The notes under the pieces were generated by a model. That model worked only from the letters and a program-made list of their open reading frames with translations, did no database searches and was not told where the DNA came from. A program made the translations under genes and the position numbers. From positions 2,197,362 through 2,232,646 of the forward strand of contig NZ_VJOK01000001.1 of the NCBI RefSeq assembly GCF_013302895.1: 35,285 bases of DNA, read 5' to 3'. This stretch comes from Streptomyces albus subsp. chlorinus (GTDB taxonomy: Bacteria; Actinomycetota; Actinomycetes; Streptomycetales; Streptomycetaceae). Below, piece by piece: positions 8,979-16,993 of the stretch. Each line of letters opens with the position of its first letter. Position 1 is the stretch's first letter.

Positions 8979-9032
8979 CGTGCGCGCGGGGAGGCAGCCG
9001 GTGCGCCTCCCCGCGTGGCAGCGGCGCGCATC

Positions 9033-9482
9033 TCAGTGCTCCCACACCTTGAACGCGCGTGCCCGGTAGGGCAGTTCGGGTGTCCAGGAGCCCGACGGAT
9101 AGGTGTCGAACTCCGCCGTCTCCGCGCACTCCTCGCTCTGGTAGAGCGTGACCGGGCGGCCGGTGCGGTTCGCCGCCGAGGTGGCCGAAGCCCCGCCGGG
9201 CAGCGGCGTACAGCTCTCGATGTCGATCCCGCGCAGCTCATACGCCCGCGGCTTTCCCTTGAACCGGGGGCTTGCCCACAGGCACAGCTCCCCCGTTCCG
9301 CACTCGCCCAGCCGGGAGCCGCCCGGCTCCTTCCCGGCGGCGGCCTGTCGGCCGGACTCCGCCCGGGCCTGCGCTCCGACCGGCTGTGCGGCCACGGCGA
9401 GCGCGGCCACCGCGAGCGCCGTCGCCGCCAGAACCCCCGCCCTGGCCCTCGTCACCGGTCCTCGTCCGGACATGCCTCGCAT
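9033..9482 (-). CDS. Secreted peptidase-inhibitor family I36-like protein
   Basis: 149 aa with a clear Sec signal peptide: basic start (MRGMSGRGPVTRARAG), then a hydrophobic Ala/Leu/Val core and an AQA-type cleavage site near residue 39-41. The mature part has the Cys-containing beta-gamma-crystallin-like layout of the Streptomyces metalloproteinase inhibitor family (I36): LGECGTGELCLW, a basic KGKPRAYEL, SCTPLPGG, LYQSEECAETAEF, and an aromatic end FKVWEH. These small exported proteins can inhibit extracellular metalloproteases, but many relatives are untested. I chose the ATG at 9482 because GGGGGAG sits 8 nt upstream; GTG 9491 and ATG 9473 are alternatives. Convergent with aceE. Confidence 0.75.
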   Translation of the reverse strand: MRGMSGRGPVTRARAGVLAATALAVAALAVAAQPVGAQARAESGRQAAAGKEPGGSRLGECGTGELCLWASPRFKGKPRAYELRGIDIESCTPLPGGASATSAANRTGRPVTLYQSEECAETAEFDTYPSGSWTPELPYRARAFKVWEH

Positions 9483-9602
9483 GCTGATCACTCCCCCCGC
9501 TCGGGGCCGGGCGCTTGATCGCCCGGCGCCCGACCAGCATGTCCGCGCCGCGGACGGGCGGCCAAGAGCAAACGGCCCGGTTCACCAGGACAGGTGGCCA
9601 AG

Positions 9603-9629
9603 TTGTCCACAACCGCTTGGTTATCCACA
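9603..9629. promoter_or_regulatory. Pair of DnaA boxes
   Basis: TTGTCCACA (9603-9611, the preferred Streptomyces DnaA box) and TTATCCACA (9621-9629, the classical box) lie in the same orientation, 18 bp apart start to start. They are in the 214-bp spacer upstream of the I36-like gene and beyond the stop of the MFS gene. A GGGGC-CGT-GCCCC hairpin at 9667-9679 in the same spacer may end the MFS transcript. Confidence 0.75.
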
Positions 9630-9696
9630 GTCCCAGGTGTCACCGGGCCGTTGTCGGGGCCGTCACGGGGCCGTGCCCCCCCCGGGCCGCGCTTAG

Positions 9697-11316
9697 TCAG
9701 ACGTGCACCGAGGGCCCGGCGTCGTTCGCGCCACGGCTGGTGAAGACGGCGACGCCCGCGGCGAGCACCGAGACGATGCCGGCGCAGACGAAGGCCAGAC
9801 CCATGCCGGAGATGAAGGAGTCGTGCACCACGTGCTCGATCGCCTCGGCCATCCGCGGCGGGGTGCCCTTGGGCGCGGGCGGGGCCATGCCGACCTCGGC
9901 GGCCTTCTTCAGGGCCGCCTCCTTCTGCTCGGGCAGCTTGGGCAGCTTGGCCTCGGCCCACTTGTGGGGCAGTTCGCTGCCGACCCGGGAGGCCATCACA
10001 GCGCCGAGCACGGCGGTACCGAGGCTGCCGCCGACCTGCATGGCGGCCTGCTGGAGACCGCCGGCGACACCCGCGTGCCGCAGCGGCGCGTTGCCGACGA
10101 TGACCTCGGTGGCGCCGACCATGACGGGTGCCAGGCCGAGGCCCAGGACGCCGAACCACAGGGAGGTGATGGCCATGCCGCTGTCGGTGTCCAGCGTGGA
10201 GAGGCCGAACATCGCGACCGCGGCCAGCACCATGGCGACGACCAGCGGTATGCGCGGACCGACCTTCGTGATGACCGAGCCAGCCAGCGGCGAGGCGACG
10301 ATCATCATGGCCGTCAGCGGCAGCAGCCGCAGACCGCTGTCCACCGGGGAGAGGCCGTTGACGTTCTGGAGGTAGAAGGTGACGAAGAAGAGGCCGCCCA
10401 TGAAGCCGAAGGCCATGAGCACCATCAGGACGGTGCCCGCGGTCAGCGGCACCGAGCGGAACATGCTCATGGGCAGGAGCGGCTCCTTGGCCTTCGTCTC
10501 CCAGAAGCCGAAGGCCACGAAGGCCACCAGCGAGACGGCCAGGAAGCCCAGCGTCTTGATGTCGCCCCAGTGCCACTCGGGCGCCTTGATGATGGCCCAC
10601 ACGAGGCAGAACATCGCGCCGGACAGCAGCACGATGCCCGGCAGGTCGAAGGAGCGCGGGGCGTTCTCGGCGCGCCGGTCGAGCAGCAGGAAGATCCCGG
10701 TCACCAGCGTGAGCACGCCGACGGGGACGTTGATGAAGAAGACCGACTCCCAGCTGACGTGCTCCACCAGCAGACCGCCGACGATGGGTCCGGCGGCCGT
10801 GGAGGCACCGATGACCGCGCCCCAGATGCCGATGGCCGCGTTCAGCCGCTCGGCCGGGAAGGAGGCGCGCAGCAGTCCTAGGGCCGCCGGCATCAGCAGC
10901 GCCCCGAATATGCCCTGGAGCACGCGGAAGGCGACCACCAGGGCGACGCTGCCGGACAGGCCGATGGCCGCGGAGGCGGCGGCGAAGCCGACGACGCCGA
11001 GGAGGAAGGTCTGCCGGTGGCCGAAGCGGTCACCGAGTTTCCCCGCGGTGATCAGCGAGACCGCGAGGGCGAGCAGATAGCCGTTGGTGATCCACTGGAC
11101 GTCGGAGAGGGAGGCGCCGAGGTCCTTCTGGATCGCGGGGTTGGCGATGGCGACGATCGTCCCGTCGAGGGCGACCATCGTGACGCCGAAGGCGACGGTG
11201 ACGAGGGTCAGCCAGGGGTGCCCGCGCAGCCCAGCGCGGGTTCCCCCTCCCCCGCCGCCCTCGGGGCTTGCTGGTTCCGGCGCGCCGTGCGCGACGGTGC
11301 TGGTCTGGGTGCTCAT
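9697..11316 (-). CDS. MFS drug exporter, DHA2 (EmrB/QacA) family
   Basis: 539 aa, the usual size of 14-helix DHA2 proton antiporters that expel drugs or the cell's own antibiotics. Features: a short flexible N-terminus rich in Gly; first helix FGVTMVALDGTIVAIANPAI with the family's D-x-T-IVN/A-type motif; motif A-like AGKLGDRFGHRQTFLLG; motif C-like GAVIGASTAAGPIVGGLL followed by WESVFFINVPVG; and about ten more hydrophobic segments. The start MSTQTS at 11316 lacks a ribosome site, and a promoter predicted at 11324-11353 would start RNA at or next to the ATG, so the mRNA is probably leaderless. It is divergent from a TetR gene with operator-like repeats in between, the classical arrangement of substrate-induced efflux. 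Confidence 0.93.
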   Translation of the reverse strand: MSTQTSTVAHGAPEPASPEGGGGGGTRAGLRGHPWLTLVTVAFGVTMVALDGTIVAIANPAIQKDLGASLSDVQWITNGYLLALAVSLITAGKLGDRFGHRQTFLLGVVGFAAASAAIGLSGSVALVVAFRVLQGIFGALLMPAALGLLRASFPAERLNAAIGIWGAVIGASTAAGPIVGGLLVEHVSWESVFFINVPVGVLTLVTGIFLLLDRRAENAPRSFDLPGIVLLSGAMFCLVWAIIKAPEWHWGDIKTLGFLAVSLVAFVAFGFWETKAKEPLLPMSMFRSVPLTAGTVLMVLMAFGFMGGLFFVTFYLQNVNGLSPVDSGLRLLPLTAMMIVASPLAGSVITKVGPRIPLVVAMVLAAVAMFGLSTLDTDSGMAITSLWFGVLGLGLAPVMVGATEVIVGNAPLRHAGVAGGLQQAAMQVGGSLGTAVLGAVMASRVGSELPHKWAEAKLPKLPEQKEAALKKAAEVGMAPPAPKGTPPRMAEAIEHVVHDSFISGMGLAFVCAGIVSVLAAGVAVFTSRGANDAGPSVHV

Positions 11317-11323
11317 GTCAGCG

Positions 11324-11381
11324 AGCGTAGTGTCAGTCGCTGACAATTGACAAACAGAATTATTAGCCGGTAAATGTCAAT
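11324..11381. promoter_or_regulatory. Divergent promoter/operator between MFS exporter and TetR
   Basis: Minus strand: -35 TTGTCA (11348-11353), 18-bp spacer, -10 TACGCT (11324-11329), giving a start within a few bases of the MFS ATG. Inside the spacer is the palindrome TGTCAG-TCG-CTGACA (11331-11345). A second inverted pair is ATTGACA (11346-11352) and TGTCAAT (11375-11381). On the plus strand TTGACA (11347-11352) with TAAATG 18 bp later is a candidate promoter for the TetR gene. The shared TGTCA half-sites are the likely TetR operators. Confidence 0.65.
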
Positions 11382-11439
11382 CTGTGCTCACGTATCGTGA
11401 GCAGCCCGCGAGCATTCCGGCACAGGAGAGGAAGCGGCG

Positions 11440-12069
11440 TTGACGGGTCTGCGCGAACGGAAGAAACAGCGTACGAGAGACGCCCTGATCGTGGCGGCTC
11501 ACGAGCTGTTCGTCACGCAGGGTTACGACGCCACGACCGTCGACCAGATCGCCGAGGCGGTCGACGTCTCCCAGCGCACCTTCTTCCGCTACTTCTCCAA
11601 CAAGGAAGAGGTAGCACTGTTCGTGCAGGACATGGTCGGGACGTTCTTCTACGAGGCCATCCGCGCCAGCCCGCCCGGGGAGCCCCCGCTGGAGTGTCTG
11701 CGGCGCACCCTCGACGACATCTGGGACGACGTCCAGGGAGCCGTCGAGGAGATCGTCCCCTTCGCTCTGCACCTGAAGATGTGCCAGGTCATCGAGACCT
11801 CGCCCGCCCTGCTGGCCGCACACCTGCGCCACTCGCTCCTGATGGAGGAGAAGCTCGTCCAGGAGATCGCCCGGCGCACCGGGGTGGACCCCGCCACGGA
11901 CCCCCGGCCGCGGGTGCTGGTGGCGGCCTTCTCCGGGGTGATGCGCGTGGCGGCACGGGAGTGGAGCATGCGCGAGAACACCTCCCTGGAGGTCGCACGC
12001 ACGGTGACCCGTGACTACTTGGCGCAGCTGGGTCCCGCACTGACGGCCGACTGGGGCCGGCGGAACTGA
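11440..12069 (+). CDS. TetR family repressor of the MFS exporter
   Basis: 209 aa. TTG start at 11440 with AGGAGAG 9 nt upstream. The N-terminal helix-turn-helix is plain: RTRDALIVAAHELFVTQGYDATTVDQIAEAVDVSQRTFFRYFSNKEEV (described here by its pieces: entry helix to residue 25, recognition helix VSQRTFFRYF near 43-52). The rest is an all-helical ligand domain that ends in WSMRENTSLEVARTVTRDYL. Its position, head to head with the DHA2 exporter and next to TGTCA-type palindromes, suggests it represses the exporter and itself until a drug binds. It is followed by a perfect hairpin at 12087-12118. Confidence 0.9.
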   Translation: MTGLRERKKQRTRDALIVAAHELFVTQGYDATTVDQIAEAVDVSQRTFFRYFSNKEEVALFVQDMVGTFFYEAIRASPPGEPPLECLRRTLDDIWDDVQGAVEEIVPFALHLKMCQVIETSPALLAAHLRHSLLMEEKLVQEIARRTGVDPATDPRPRVLVAAFSGVMRVAAREWSMRENTSLEVARTVTRDYLAQLGPALTADWGRRN

Positions 12070-12086
12070 CGACCCTGTCGCACACT

Positions 12087-12118
12087 CCTGTGTGGTCGAT
12101 ATGGGCTGACCACACAGG
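12087..12118 (+). terminator. Hairpin after the TetR gene
   Basis: Perfect 11-bp inverted repeat CCTGTGTGGTC (12087-12097) and GACCACACAGG (12108-12118) with a 10-nt spacer, 18 bp after the stop. No T-run. It could equally be a protein-binding site upstream of the next gene, since arms and spacer suit a dimeric regulator. Confidence 0.55.
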
Positions 12119-12241
12119 GTGATCACACCTCCGTACGGATGCGCCGGGCTGACCCGAACGCCCGGTATGAAACGTGAGATGACTCACGCGAGGCCCGTGT
12201 GTGCGGGGCCGGCGCCGCGCATCTCCTAGGGTGTCGCCTCA

Positions 12242-13501
12242 GTGACTTACTTCTCCGCACTAGGCAACCCGCTGTCCGGATCCGGGCTCCCCTCGTCGGG
12301 AGTCCCGGGCACCGCCGCCTGGCGTGCGCTGCTCGCCCTCGCCGTCGTCTTCGTCCTGCTGGCGACGACGGGCTGGACGGCGGTGCGCAAGCACGACGCG
12401 GCCACCGGGCCCCGCGCCGCGGCACTGCTCGCGTGGGAGAAGGGCTCCTTCGCCGGGCGCCGGCTGCCCGACCCGAACGCCCCCGCGGGGCGGATCGCCC
12501 GCTACTTCGCCGGCCTGGACGCGGCACAGCAGCGCACGCTCGCACAGCGCTATCCCCTCGTCGTGGGCAACCTCGCCGGGGCGCCCGTCGAGCTGCGCTA
12601 CCGCGCCAACCGCACGGCGCTCCTCAAGGCGCGGGCGGTCGAGCGCGAGCGGATGACCGACCGGCGGCTCACGGACGAGGGCCGGCAGGAGGCCGGGCGC
12701 CGTATGCACCGCTTCGCCTCGATGCTCCAGCCCGGCCGGCAGATCCTCGCGTTCGACCCGACGGGCCGCGGACGCGCGGCCGAGGTCTTCGGCGACCTGG
12801 AGCACGCCCGCCGCGTCTCCGTCGTCGTGCCCGGCGTGGACACCGATCTGCTGTCCTTCGAGAAGTCCGCACGGCAGTACTCGGCCCCCGTGGGCATGGC
12901 CGCGTCCCTCCAGCGGCAGCAGCGGGCCGACGCGCCAGGGACGCGTACCGCGACGGTTGCCTGGGCCGACTACACCACGCCCGTCGGACTCGGTGTGGAC
13001 GCGGCCTCCGGCCAGCTCGCACAGGACGGTGCCGTGCGGCTGAACGACTTCCTGCGCGGCCTGCCCGCCGTCTCCGCGGGAGCCTCGCCCAAGGTGGCAC
13101 TGTTCTGCCACAGCTACGGCTCGGTGGTGTGCGGGGTCGCCGCGCCCGCCCTGCCGCGCCGCGTCACGGACATCGCCGTGGCGGGCAGCCCGGGCATGCG
13201 GGTGGACAACGCCTCCGAGCTGGACACCAGCGCCCGTGTGTGGGCCATGCGGGACCGCGACGACTGGATCGCGGACGTACCCCACATGGACGTCGGCGGC
13301 CTCGGCCACGGGGCCGACCCGGTGGCGGAGGGCTTCGGCGCCCGGCGCCTGTCGGCCGCCGGCGCAGTCGGGCACACCGGGTACTTCGTGCCCCACACCC
13401 GCTCCCTCGCCAACTTCGCCGCGCTCGGCACCGGCTCGTACGACGACGTGACCTGCGACTCCTCCGACCCGAAGTGCTCACTCGTCCCCGAGCCCGGCTG
13501 A
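12242..13501 (+). CDS. DUF1023 alpha/beta-hydrolase, membrane-anchored
   Basis: 419 aa, GTG start at 12242. One hydrophobic segment (residues about 28-46) near the N-terminus suggests a membrane anchor with the rest outside. The body matches the actinobacterial DUF1023 alpha/beta-hydrolase family: PLVVGNLAGAPVELRYRANR, ILAFDPTGRGRAAEVFGDL, VVVPGVDTDL, VAWADYTTPVGLGVDAA, the nucleophile elbow CHSYGS with Ser291, AGSPGMRVDNASEL, and a late LGHGADPV with the probable catalytic His. The substrate is unknown; family members are thought to be lipases, esterases or peptidases of the cell surface. It is a paralogue of the gene at 20909-22096, with most motifs shared. The frame is much longer than the competing ones and carries the conserved domain. 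Confidence 0.88.
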   Translation: MTYFSALGNPLSGSGLPSSGVPGTAAWRALLALAVVFVLLATTGWTAVRKHDAATGPRAAALLAWEKGSFAGRRLPDPNAPAGRIARYFAGLDAAQQRTLAQRYPLVVGNLAGAPVELRYRANRTALLKARAVERERMTDRRLTDEGRQEAGRRMHRFASMLQPGRQILAFDPTGRGRAAEVFGDLEHARRVSVVVPGVDTDLLSFEKSARQYSAPVGMAASLQRQQRADAPGTRTATVAWADYTTPVGLGVDAASGQLAQDGAVRLNDFLRGLPAVSAGASPKVALFCHSYGSVVCGVAAPALPRRVTDIAVAGSPGMRVDNASELDTSARVWAMRDRDDWIADVPHMDVGGLGHGADPVAEGFGARRLSAAGAVGHTGYFVPHTRSLANFAALGTGSYDDVTCDSSDPKCSLVPEPG

Positions 13502-13652
13502 GCCGCCCCGGGGCGCCCGGGAGCGTGCGGGGGGCGCGTGAGGACGTCACCACAGTCACCCGGGACGTCCCGTGTACCGAATCAGCGCGCGTAGCGCGGC
13601 AGACGGTCACAGAAGGGGGACGCGGAAGCTACCGCCGCATACGATGGCCCAC

Positions 13653-14531
13653 ATGGGTGACGTACTGGCTGGAATTCACTCCACCTGGGAGTTCGATTCA
13701 GACTCCGTGCTCATCCGCTTCGAACGGGGGATTCGCACGCCGAAGCTCTTTCAGGTGCTCGCAGAGCGGCGTGTTCCGTACGAGGCGCTGAGCGCCGTGG
13801 AGCTGACCCGGGGCAGCAAGCGCGGCACAGTGGTGCTGCGCGCCGTGCCGCGCGACGGCGCCGACCCCCTGCTGGAGGCCGCCGCCGGACAGCTCAAGGA
13901 GGGCAGCGACCCCTATCGCCTGGTGCTCCCCGCCGAGCGCGAGGCCCTCGCCGACTACTACGCGACCGAGCTGCGCGCCGCCCTGCCCGACGAGGCGGCC
14001 GAGCCCGCTGAGCACTACATGGTCGCCGCACCGCCCGCCCCGCAGAGCTTCAAGGCATACGACGGGAAGGCGTCCTTCGACGGCAAGGTGGTGGCCTTCC
14101 GCTGGTTCTGGACGGGCGCCTCGACCGCCAAGTGGAAGGCCGGCGACCAGTTCTTCCCCGTGGGAGAGCTGGAGGGCGTCGAATGGCGCTCCCCGGAGGG
14201 GCTCAGCGGCCATCTGCGGCTGCGCCCACGCGGGGCCGAAGTGCTCGCGGAGGCCGACCAGGACCCGGCCTCCGTAGTGTTCGGCCTCGGCTACGGCCCG
14301 GTCTACGAATCGCTGCCGTTCGCCGCCTCGGTCCTGGAGGCGGTACGGGCTGCCGACCCCGTCATGGCGCTGGAGAGCGTGTGCGCGGCCCCCGCCGCCG
14401 CACCGCCCCGGCGCTCGGATCCGGCCGAGGTGGCGGAGCGCATCCGCCACCTCGGCGAGCTGCACGACGCGGGCCTGCTGACCGACGACGAGTTCACGGC
14501 CAAGAAGGCCGAACTGCTGGCGGAGCTGTGA
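13653..14531 (+). CDS. DUF4429 protein with C-terminal SHOCT motif
   Basis: About 292 aa. Two DUF4429-like halves are visible: residues 1-100 (GIHSTWEFDSDSVLIRFERG, PYEALSAVEL, GADPLLEAA) and about 130-235 (YDGKASFDGKVVAFRWFWTG, LEGVEWRSPEG). The last 40 residues form a SHOCT-type short helix pair (VAERIRHLGELHDAGLLTDD, EFTAKKAELLAEL). Function unknown; DUF4429 resembles PH-like domains. ATG 13653 is chosen because a TACGAT at 13640-13645 would start RNA there, giving a leaderless message; ATG 13644 is equally possible. A perfect 12-bp palindrome CGGGACGTCCCG (13561-13572) lies upstream. Its stop overlaps the start of the histidine kinase gene, so the three genes form one operon. Confidence 0.85.
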   Translation: MGDVLAGIHSTWEFDSDSVLIRFERGIRTPKLFQVLAERRVPYEALSAVELTRGSKRGTVVLRAVPRDGADPLLEAAAGQLKEGSDPYRLVLPAEREALADYYATELRAALPDEAAEPAEHYMVAAPPAPQSFKAYDGKASFDGKVVAFRWFWTGASTAKWKAGDQFFPVGELEGVEWRSPEGLSGHLRLRPRGAEVLAEADQDPASVVFGLGYGPVYESLPFAASVLEAVRAADPVMALESVCAAPAAAPPRRSDPAEVAERIRHLGELHDAGLLTDDEFTAKKAELLAEL

Positions 14532-16111
14532 CCCCGCGCACCACCTCGTCCGGCCCGCGGGACGGGACCGGGATACGCGACGGGCTGCGTGCCCTGGGGA
14601 CCGCCCTGGCCACGCCCGCGGCCTCCCGCCGTCCCCTGCTGGAACACGCGTCCTCCCGGTGGGTGCGGTGGCTGCCCTATGCGGTGGCGTTCGGTTTCAC
14701 GATCGTCCTGATCCCGGTCACCGCCCAGGCGCTCTCGCATGAGTTCGGGCTCCATGGCGGCCTGGCGGGGGCTCTCGGAGTCGCCCAGGCCGCGCCCCTG
14801 CTGCTGAGCGTGACCCGGCCGCTGCCCGCCTGGTGGATCGTCTTCACCGCCGACGTGCTGGGGGCGCTGGCGCTGCTCGGCACGGACGACACAGCGGGAC
14901 GGCCCTGGCCGTGGCCGCCCATGATGATCGTGGGCTACCTCGTGCTGTGCCTGGCACTGGCACTGCGCGAGAGCCGCCGCACACTGCTGGCCGTCTGGCT
15001 GGTCACGGTCGTCACCTCCCTCGCGCTGGGGTTCGTCTCGCCGGAACGCAGCGAGGGCACGAACGTGCTGCTGATCGTGCTCAGCGGCGCGACCCTGCTG
15101 CTCGGCGCCACCCTGCGCGAGCGGGCCGAGGCCCAGCGGCGGCTGGCCGAGCAGGAGACCATCAGCGAGGCGGAGCGCGCCCAGCGCACCCTCCTGGAGG
15201 AGCGCACCCGCATCGCGCGGGAGCTGCACGACGTCGTCGCACACCACATGTCCGTCATCACCGTCCAGGCCGACAGTGCTCCCTACCGCATCTCCGGCAT
15301 TCCCCCGGAGGCCCGCGAGGAGTTCGGCACCATCGCCGCCACCGCCCGCGAGTCGCTGTCCGAGATGCGGCGCCTGCTGGGCGTACTGCGCAGTGAGAAC
15401 ACTCCCAAGGAGCACCTGCCGCAGCCCGGTCTGGAGCGGCTGGAGCAGCTCGTGGAGGCCACTGTGCGCGCGGGTGTGCCCGCCGAGCTGCACGTCGATC
15501 TCGGCGCCGCCGACGACGCCCCGGAAGGGGACGCCTCATCCGGCGCGTCCGGCGGCGGCGACGGTACGAAGGGCGGGGACGGCACAGAGCGCGGGGATGC
15601 CGCGGACAGGGCGATCGGCGCGGACAGCGGCACTGGTGCGGGCTCCGGCCCCGGTCGCCCCGGTCCGGCACTCGCGCAGGCGGTGACGCTGTCGGCGTAC
15701 CGCATCGTCCAGGAGGCGCTCGCCAATGTGGTGCGGCACGCCCCTGGGGCGCCCACGCGCGTCTCGGTGACCACCATGGAGCACGAGGGCACCGGTTTCC
15801 TGACCGTCCTGGTCGTCAACGGCCCCTCTCCTGGGCCGCGGGAAGTGCCGCTGGAGACCACCGGAACCGGGCACGGTCTGGTGGGCATGCGGGAGAGAGT
15901 GCGGCTGGTCGGCGGCACGCTGGAGGTCGGTCCGCTGCCGGAGGGCGGGTTCCGCGTCGCCGCCCGGCTGCCGCTGCGCCCGCCCGCCACCGGTGGCGGT
16001 GACGATGGCGGTACCAGTGCCGGCGCGGAGGGTGCGGAGACGGCAACGGGCACGACAGCGACGACAGGAACGGCAAAGGCGACGGACCCGAAGGACATAC
16101 CCTCCGCATGA
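14528..16111 (+). CDS. NarL-type sensor histidine kinase
   Basis: 527 aa. GTG start at 14528 overlaps the preceding stop (GTGA). The N-terminal half (residues about 48-195) has five to six membrane segments without a large outer domain, so it probably senses a signal in or at the membrane. The dimerisation domain of the HisKA_3 class has RIARELHDVVAHHMSVITVQ with His234 as the phosphate acceptor. The ATPase part includes AYRIVQEALANVVRHA (N-box) and TGTGHGLVGMRERVRLVGG (G-box). An unusual Gly/Asp/Ala-rich low-complexity insertion (about residues 338-376) separates them, and the C-terminus is a long Gly/Thr/Ala tail. Both are typical slippage-prone linkers. The partner is the next gene. Confidence 0.93.
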   Translation: MTPRTTSSGPRDGTGIRDGLRALGTALATPAASRRPLLEHASSRWVRWLPYAVAFGFTIVLIPVTAQALSHEFGLHGGLAGALGVAQAAPLLLSVTRPLPAWWIVFTADVLGALALLGTDDTAGRPWPWPPMMIVGYLVLCLALALRESRRTLLAVWLVTVVTSLALGFVSPERSEGTNVLLIVLSGATLLLGATLRERAEAQRRLAEQETISEAERAQRTLLEERTRIARELHDVVAHHMSVITVQADSAPYRISGIPPEAREEFGTIAATARESLSEMRRLLGVLRSENTPKEHLPQPGLERLEQLVEATVRAGVPAELHVDLGAADDAPEGDASSGASGGGDGTKGGDGTERGDAADRAIGADSGTGAGSGPGRPGPALAQAVTLSAYRIVQEALANVVRHAPGAPTRVSVTTMEHEGTGFLTVLVVNGPSPGPREVPLETTGTGHGLVGMRERVRLVGGTLEVGPLPEGGFRVAARLPLRPPATGGGDDGGTSAGAEGAETATGTTATTGTAKATDPKDIPSA

Positions 16112-16842
16112 ACGGCACTGGCGCGTCCGGCGCCTTCCCCTCCTCCCAGGTGATCCGCGTGGTCATCGTCGACGACCTGGCGATGGTCCGCGCGGGCTTC
16201 GCGGCACTGCTGGCCGCGCAGAGCGACATCGACGTCGTAGGCGAGGCGCCCGATGGTGCGACAGGCATCGAGGTGTGCCGCAACATCCATCCGGACGTCG
16301 TCCTCATGGACGTCCGGATGCCGCAGCTCAACGGGCTGGAGGCGGCGCAGCAACTCCTCGATCCGCCGCCGGGGGTCACCCACCGGCCCAAGGTGCTGAT
16401 GCTGACCACGTTCGACGTGGACGACTACGTCTACGAGGCGCTGCGGCTGGGCGCCAGCGGATTCCTCCTCAAGGACGCGCCGCCCGCCGACCTGATCGCC
16501 GCCGTACGCGTGGTCGCCGAGGGCGAGGCCCTGCTCGCGCCCTCGGTGACCCGGCGGCTGATCGCCGAGTTCGCCCGGCAGAGTCCCCGTGCCACCAGGC
16601 GCAAGGGACGCGGTTCGGCGCCGCAACTGCGGCTGGCCGAGCTGACCGAACGGGAGACGGAAGTGCTGGAGTTGGTGGCACGCGGACAGTCGAACGCGGA
16701 GATCGCCGCCTCGCTCGTCCTGGCGGAGCAGACCGTGAAGACCCATGTGAGCCGCATCTTCACCAAGTTGGGACTGCGGGACCGCGCGCAGGCGGTCATC
16801 TTCGCGTACGAGTCGGGACTGGTCGCCCCCGGCGACCGCTGA
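16108..16842 (+). CDS. NarL/LuxR-type response regulator
   Basis: 244 aa, starting at an ATGA overlap with the kinase gene, so the pair is translationally coupled. The receiver domain has the acidic pair D22-D23 (VIVDDLAMVRAG), the phosphorylation site Asp68 in VVLMDVRMP, the switch Thr/Ser region LMLTTFD, and the conserved Lys in FLLKDAP. The output domain is a LuxR helix-turn-helix: LTERETEVLELVARGQSNAE and AEQTVKTHVSRIFTKLGLRD. A basic linker (RRKGRG) joins them. It is the DNA-binding partner of the kinase; the targets cannot be told from the window, though the DUF4429 operon itself is a likely one. Confidence 0.96.
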   Translation: MNGTGASGAFPSSQVIRVVIVDDLAMVRAGFAALLAAQSDIDVVGEAPDGATGIEVCRNIHPDVVLMDVRMPQLNGLEAAQQLLDPPPGVTHRPKVLMLTTFDVDDYVYEALRLGASGFLLKDAPPADLIAAVRVVAEGEALLAPSVTRRLIAEFARQSPRATRRKGRGSAPQLRLAELTERETEVLELVARGQSNAEIAASLVLAEQTVKTHVSRIFTKLGLRDRAQAVIFAYESGLVAPGDR

Positions 16843-16858
16843 GGGCTCGCCGGGTCCC

Positions 16859-16918
16859 TTTCCGGGTGCCCGGTCCGGTTTCCGGATGCCCGGTCCGGTT
16901 TCCGGGTGCACGGTCCGG
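16859..16918. repeat. 20-bp tandem repeat, three copies
   Basis: TTTCCGGGTGCCCGGTCCGG at 16859-16878, with copies at 16879-16898 and 16899-16918 that each differ by one base. It fills the spacer between the convergent response regulator and oxidoreductase genes. GC-rich arms could also fold and help termination. Confidence 0.85.
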
Positions 16919-16993
16919 CAGCGGGTCGTCCAGGCCCTGGCACGCGGTCACGGGAGGGTGGGCCGCGGGCGGTCCGGCCGGTCCGGTCCCGGT

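Noticed and set aside
5795..9241. A 1148-codon open frame on the minus strand across the whole aceE gene
   Set aside because: It is the antisense shadow of a high-GC gene. It has no recognisable domain, a His/Arg/Gly/Val-biased composition, and aceE on the other strand is certain.
12199..13791. A 530-codon plus-strand frame overlapping the first DUF1023 gene
   Set aside because: It is the +1 shadow of the hydrolase; only the 12242-13501 frame carries the conserved alpha/beta-hydrolase motifs.
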